Origin: Alistipes sp.
Lineage (GTDB): Bacteria > Bacillota > Clostridia > Oscillospirales > Ruminococcaceae
Assembly (NCBI GenBank): GCA_023667265.1
Contig: JAMPAJ010000001.1
Coordinates: forward strand, 1,107,151-1,171,150
DNA length: 64,000 nucleotides
Reading direction: 5' to 3'
Both the position numbers and the translations under genes were made by a program. This document shows, piece by piece, positions 62,824-64,000 of the stretch (position 1 is its first letter; every line of letters starts with the position of its first letter). The notes below the pieces were generated by a model, which saw only the letters and a program-made list of their open reading frames with translations, was not told the origin of the DNA and did not search any database.

Positions 62824-64000
62824 TTAAATCAGCTTCAAACCGTCCGCAACCACTTCCCTTTCGTCGAAGTGGATATGCTCCATGCCGGCAAGGATCTGAT
62901 AATCCTCGTGTCCCTTGCCCGCAAGAACTATTATATCACCTTTTTCTGCAATTTTCAAGCCGTAATAGATAGCTTCTCTTCTGTCAACGACAACGTCGTA
63001 AGGCGTTTCGGTGTTTTCGAGACCAACAAGAATATCTGAGATTATATCCTCCGGCTTCTCGTTTCTCGGATTATCCGAGGTCACTATGAGTCTGTCAGCA
63101 TATTTCGCCGCAGCCGCAGCCATTTTCGGACGCTTTGCTCCGTCACGGTTTCCTCCGCAGCCGAAAAGACAGATAAGTCTGCCCTCGGTGTATTCCTTAA
63201 CGCTTTTCAGGATATTCTCCACTGCGTCCGGAGTATGCGCATAATCGCAGATGACCGTAAAATCCCTGCCCGTAGGTATGACCTCGCATCTTCCGCGGAC
63301 ACCGTTAAAGCTCCCGATCGCGCCGACTATTTTTTCCTCCGGGAGTCCGACGATGCTGCAAGCCGCAAATGCCGCAAGAATATTCGATACATTAAACATT
63401 CCCGGAACAGGCGAATTTATTACAACGCCGCCGTTTATTTCAAAGCGGCTTCCTGTAGATCTGAGACTTAGCACATTCGCGGAAAAATCAGCCGGACTGT
63501 CGATGCCGAAGGACTTCTTTTCGCATGATATCTCTCCGAAAAGCCGTCTGCCGTATTCGTCGTCCAGATTGACAACAGCCGTATCGCAGACATCGAAAAG
63601 CATCTTCTTAGCCTGGTAGTAATCCTCCATGTCCTTGTGATAGTCAAGGTGATCCTGAGTGAGATTTGTGAACAGCGCCGTCTTGAATCTTGCCGGACCT
63701 ATCCTGTGCTGCACCAGGGCAAAGGAGCTGACCTCCATTACCACGTACTCGCAGCCGGCAGCAGCCATCTTATCGAAAACGGACATGAGCTCATATGCCA
63801 TAGGAGTTGTATTCTCGGTAGGGATGACCTCGTCTCCAATCTCATTGTGTATCGTGCCGATAAGTCCTGTTTTATGACCGTTCGCCATGAGAATATGCTT
63901 TATCACGTTTGTTATAGTGGTCTTTCCATTAGTTCCGGTGACGCCTATCAGGGTCATTTCCCGCTCCGGATGACCGAACCATGCCGCACAAAGCTCACCG
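62824..64000 (-). CDS. murE: UDP-MurNAc-tripeptide synthetase MurE (5' end outside window)
   Basis: A Mur ligase adding the third peptide residue in the cytoplasm. The reading frame continues to the window edge (AAWFGHPERE then MTLIGVTGTNGKTT), so ~390 codons are visible and the N-terminal ~90 are missing. Visible are the P-loop VTGTNGKTT, the central domain and ENTTPMAYELM. The third-residue motif reads TSDNPRNEKP, where DNPR points to meso-diaminopimelate as substrate. First visible gene of the murE-mraY-ftsW-murG-murA-ftsQ-ftsZ run. Confidence 0.93.
   Translation of the reverse strand, partial: GELCAAWFGHPEREMTLIGVTGTNGKTTITNVIKHILMANGHKTGLIGTIHNEIGDEVIPTENTTPMAYELMSVFDKMAAAGCEYVVMEVSSFALVQHRIGPARFKTALFTNLTQDHLDYHKDMEDYYQAKKMLFDVCDTAVVNLDDEYGRRLFGEISCEKKSFGIDSPADFSANVLSLRSTGSRFEINGGVVINSPVPGMFNVSNILAAFAACSIVGLPEEKIVGAIGSFNGVRGRCEVIPTGRDFTVICDYAHTPDAVENILKSVKEYTEGRLICLFGCGGNRDGAKRPKMAAAAAKYADRLIVTSDNPRNEKPEDIISDILVGLENTETPYDVVVDRREAIYYGLKIAEKGDIIVLAGKGHEDYQILAGMEHIHFDEREVVADGLKLI

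Overview
The window looks like chromosomal DNA of a cellulosome-forming, spore-gene-carrying Clostridia member, most likely a Ruminococcus or close relative. The evidence is three dockerin-bearing secreted proteins (a GH26 mannanase, a two-domain CE12 esterase and a leucine-rich-repeat protein), together with sporulation genes (spoIIGA-sigE, spoIIP, a GerW-type gene) and a Firmicutes-style cell-division/murein cluster. Names rest on motifs and gene order read by eye; no database search was possible.

Region 1 (1-15.3 kb, plus strand, visibly AT-richer than the rest) is a defence island. A compact seven-gene run encodes an 801-aa protein of unknown role, a PAPS-reductase-like sulfurtransferase with ferredoxin clusters (BrxP), a 1400-aa P-loop ATPase (BrxC/PglY), a PglZ protein, an AAA+ BrxL, a 69-aa four-cysteine protein and a cysteine desulfurase. 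The order brxP-brxC-pglZ-brxL matches type 4 BREX. Adding a dedicated cysteine desulfurase strongly suggests sulfur-based (phosphorothioate) DNA marking. The island is flanked by gene relics: a BrxA/DUF1819-like start on the left, and a broken zinc-ribbon ORF and an IS66 transposase tail on the right.

Region 2 (15.3-30.7 kb, almost all minus strand) holds rlmD, hemZ, a metallo-hydrolase, the LRR-dockerin protein, the (p)ppGpp synthetase/hydrolase, recJ, sigE-spoIIGA, a 49-aa membrane protein, a DEAD-box helicase, the GH26 mannanase and tRNA-Arg(CCG). Region 3 (30.7-40.5 kb) holds a papain-like protein, spoIIP, metA, rluB, a D-Ala-D-Ala carboxypeptidase, a gerW-type gene, scpB, scpA and a site-2-protease homologue that has lost its HExxH motif. 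The rluB-dac-scpB-scpA order resembles the Bacillus scpAB-dacB-rluB neighbourhood. Region 4 (40.6-53.1 kb) holds rpmB, the CE12 esterase, a metK-lipoprotein operon behind a SAM-I riboswitch, an AraC regulator, rqcH, rlmA, a trmK-nif3 fusion and small redox/zinc proteins. Region 5 (53.7-64 kb) is the division/murein cluster: a DivIVA-like coiled-coil protein, ftsZ, ftsQ, murA, murG, ftsW, mraY and the start-truncated murE.

Two families of short palindromic repeats lie between host genes. One is a ~50-bp family with outer arms reading GGCAACACCGCA/TGCGGTGTTGCC. The other starts and ends with GGGCATCTC/GAGATGCCC, and its 158-bp member looks like a MITE.
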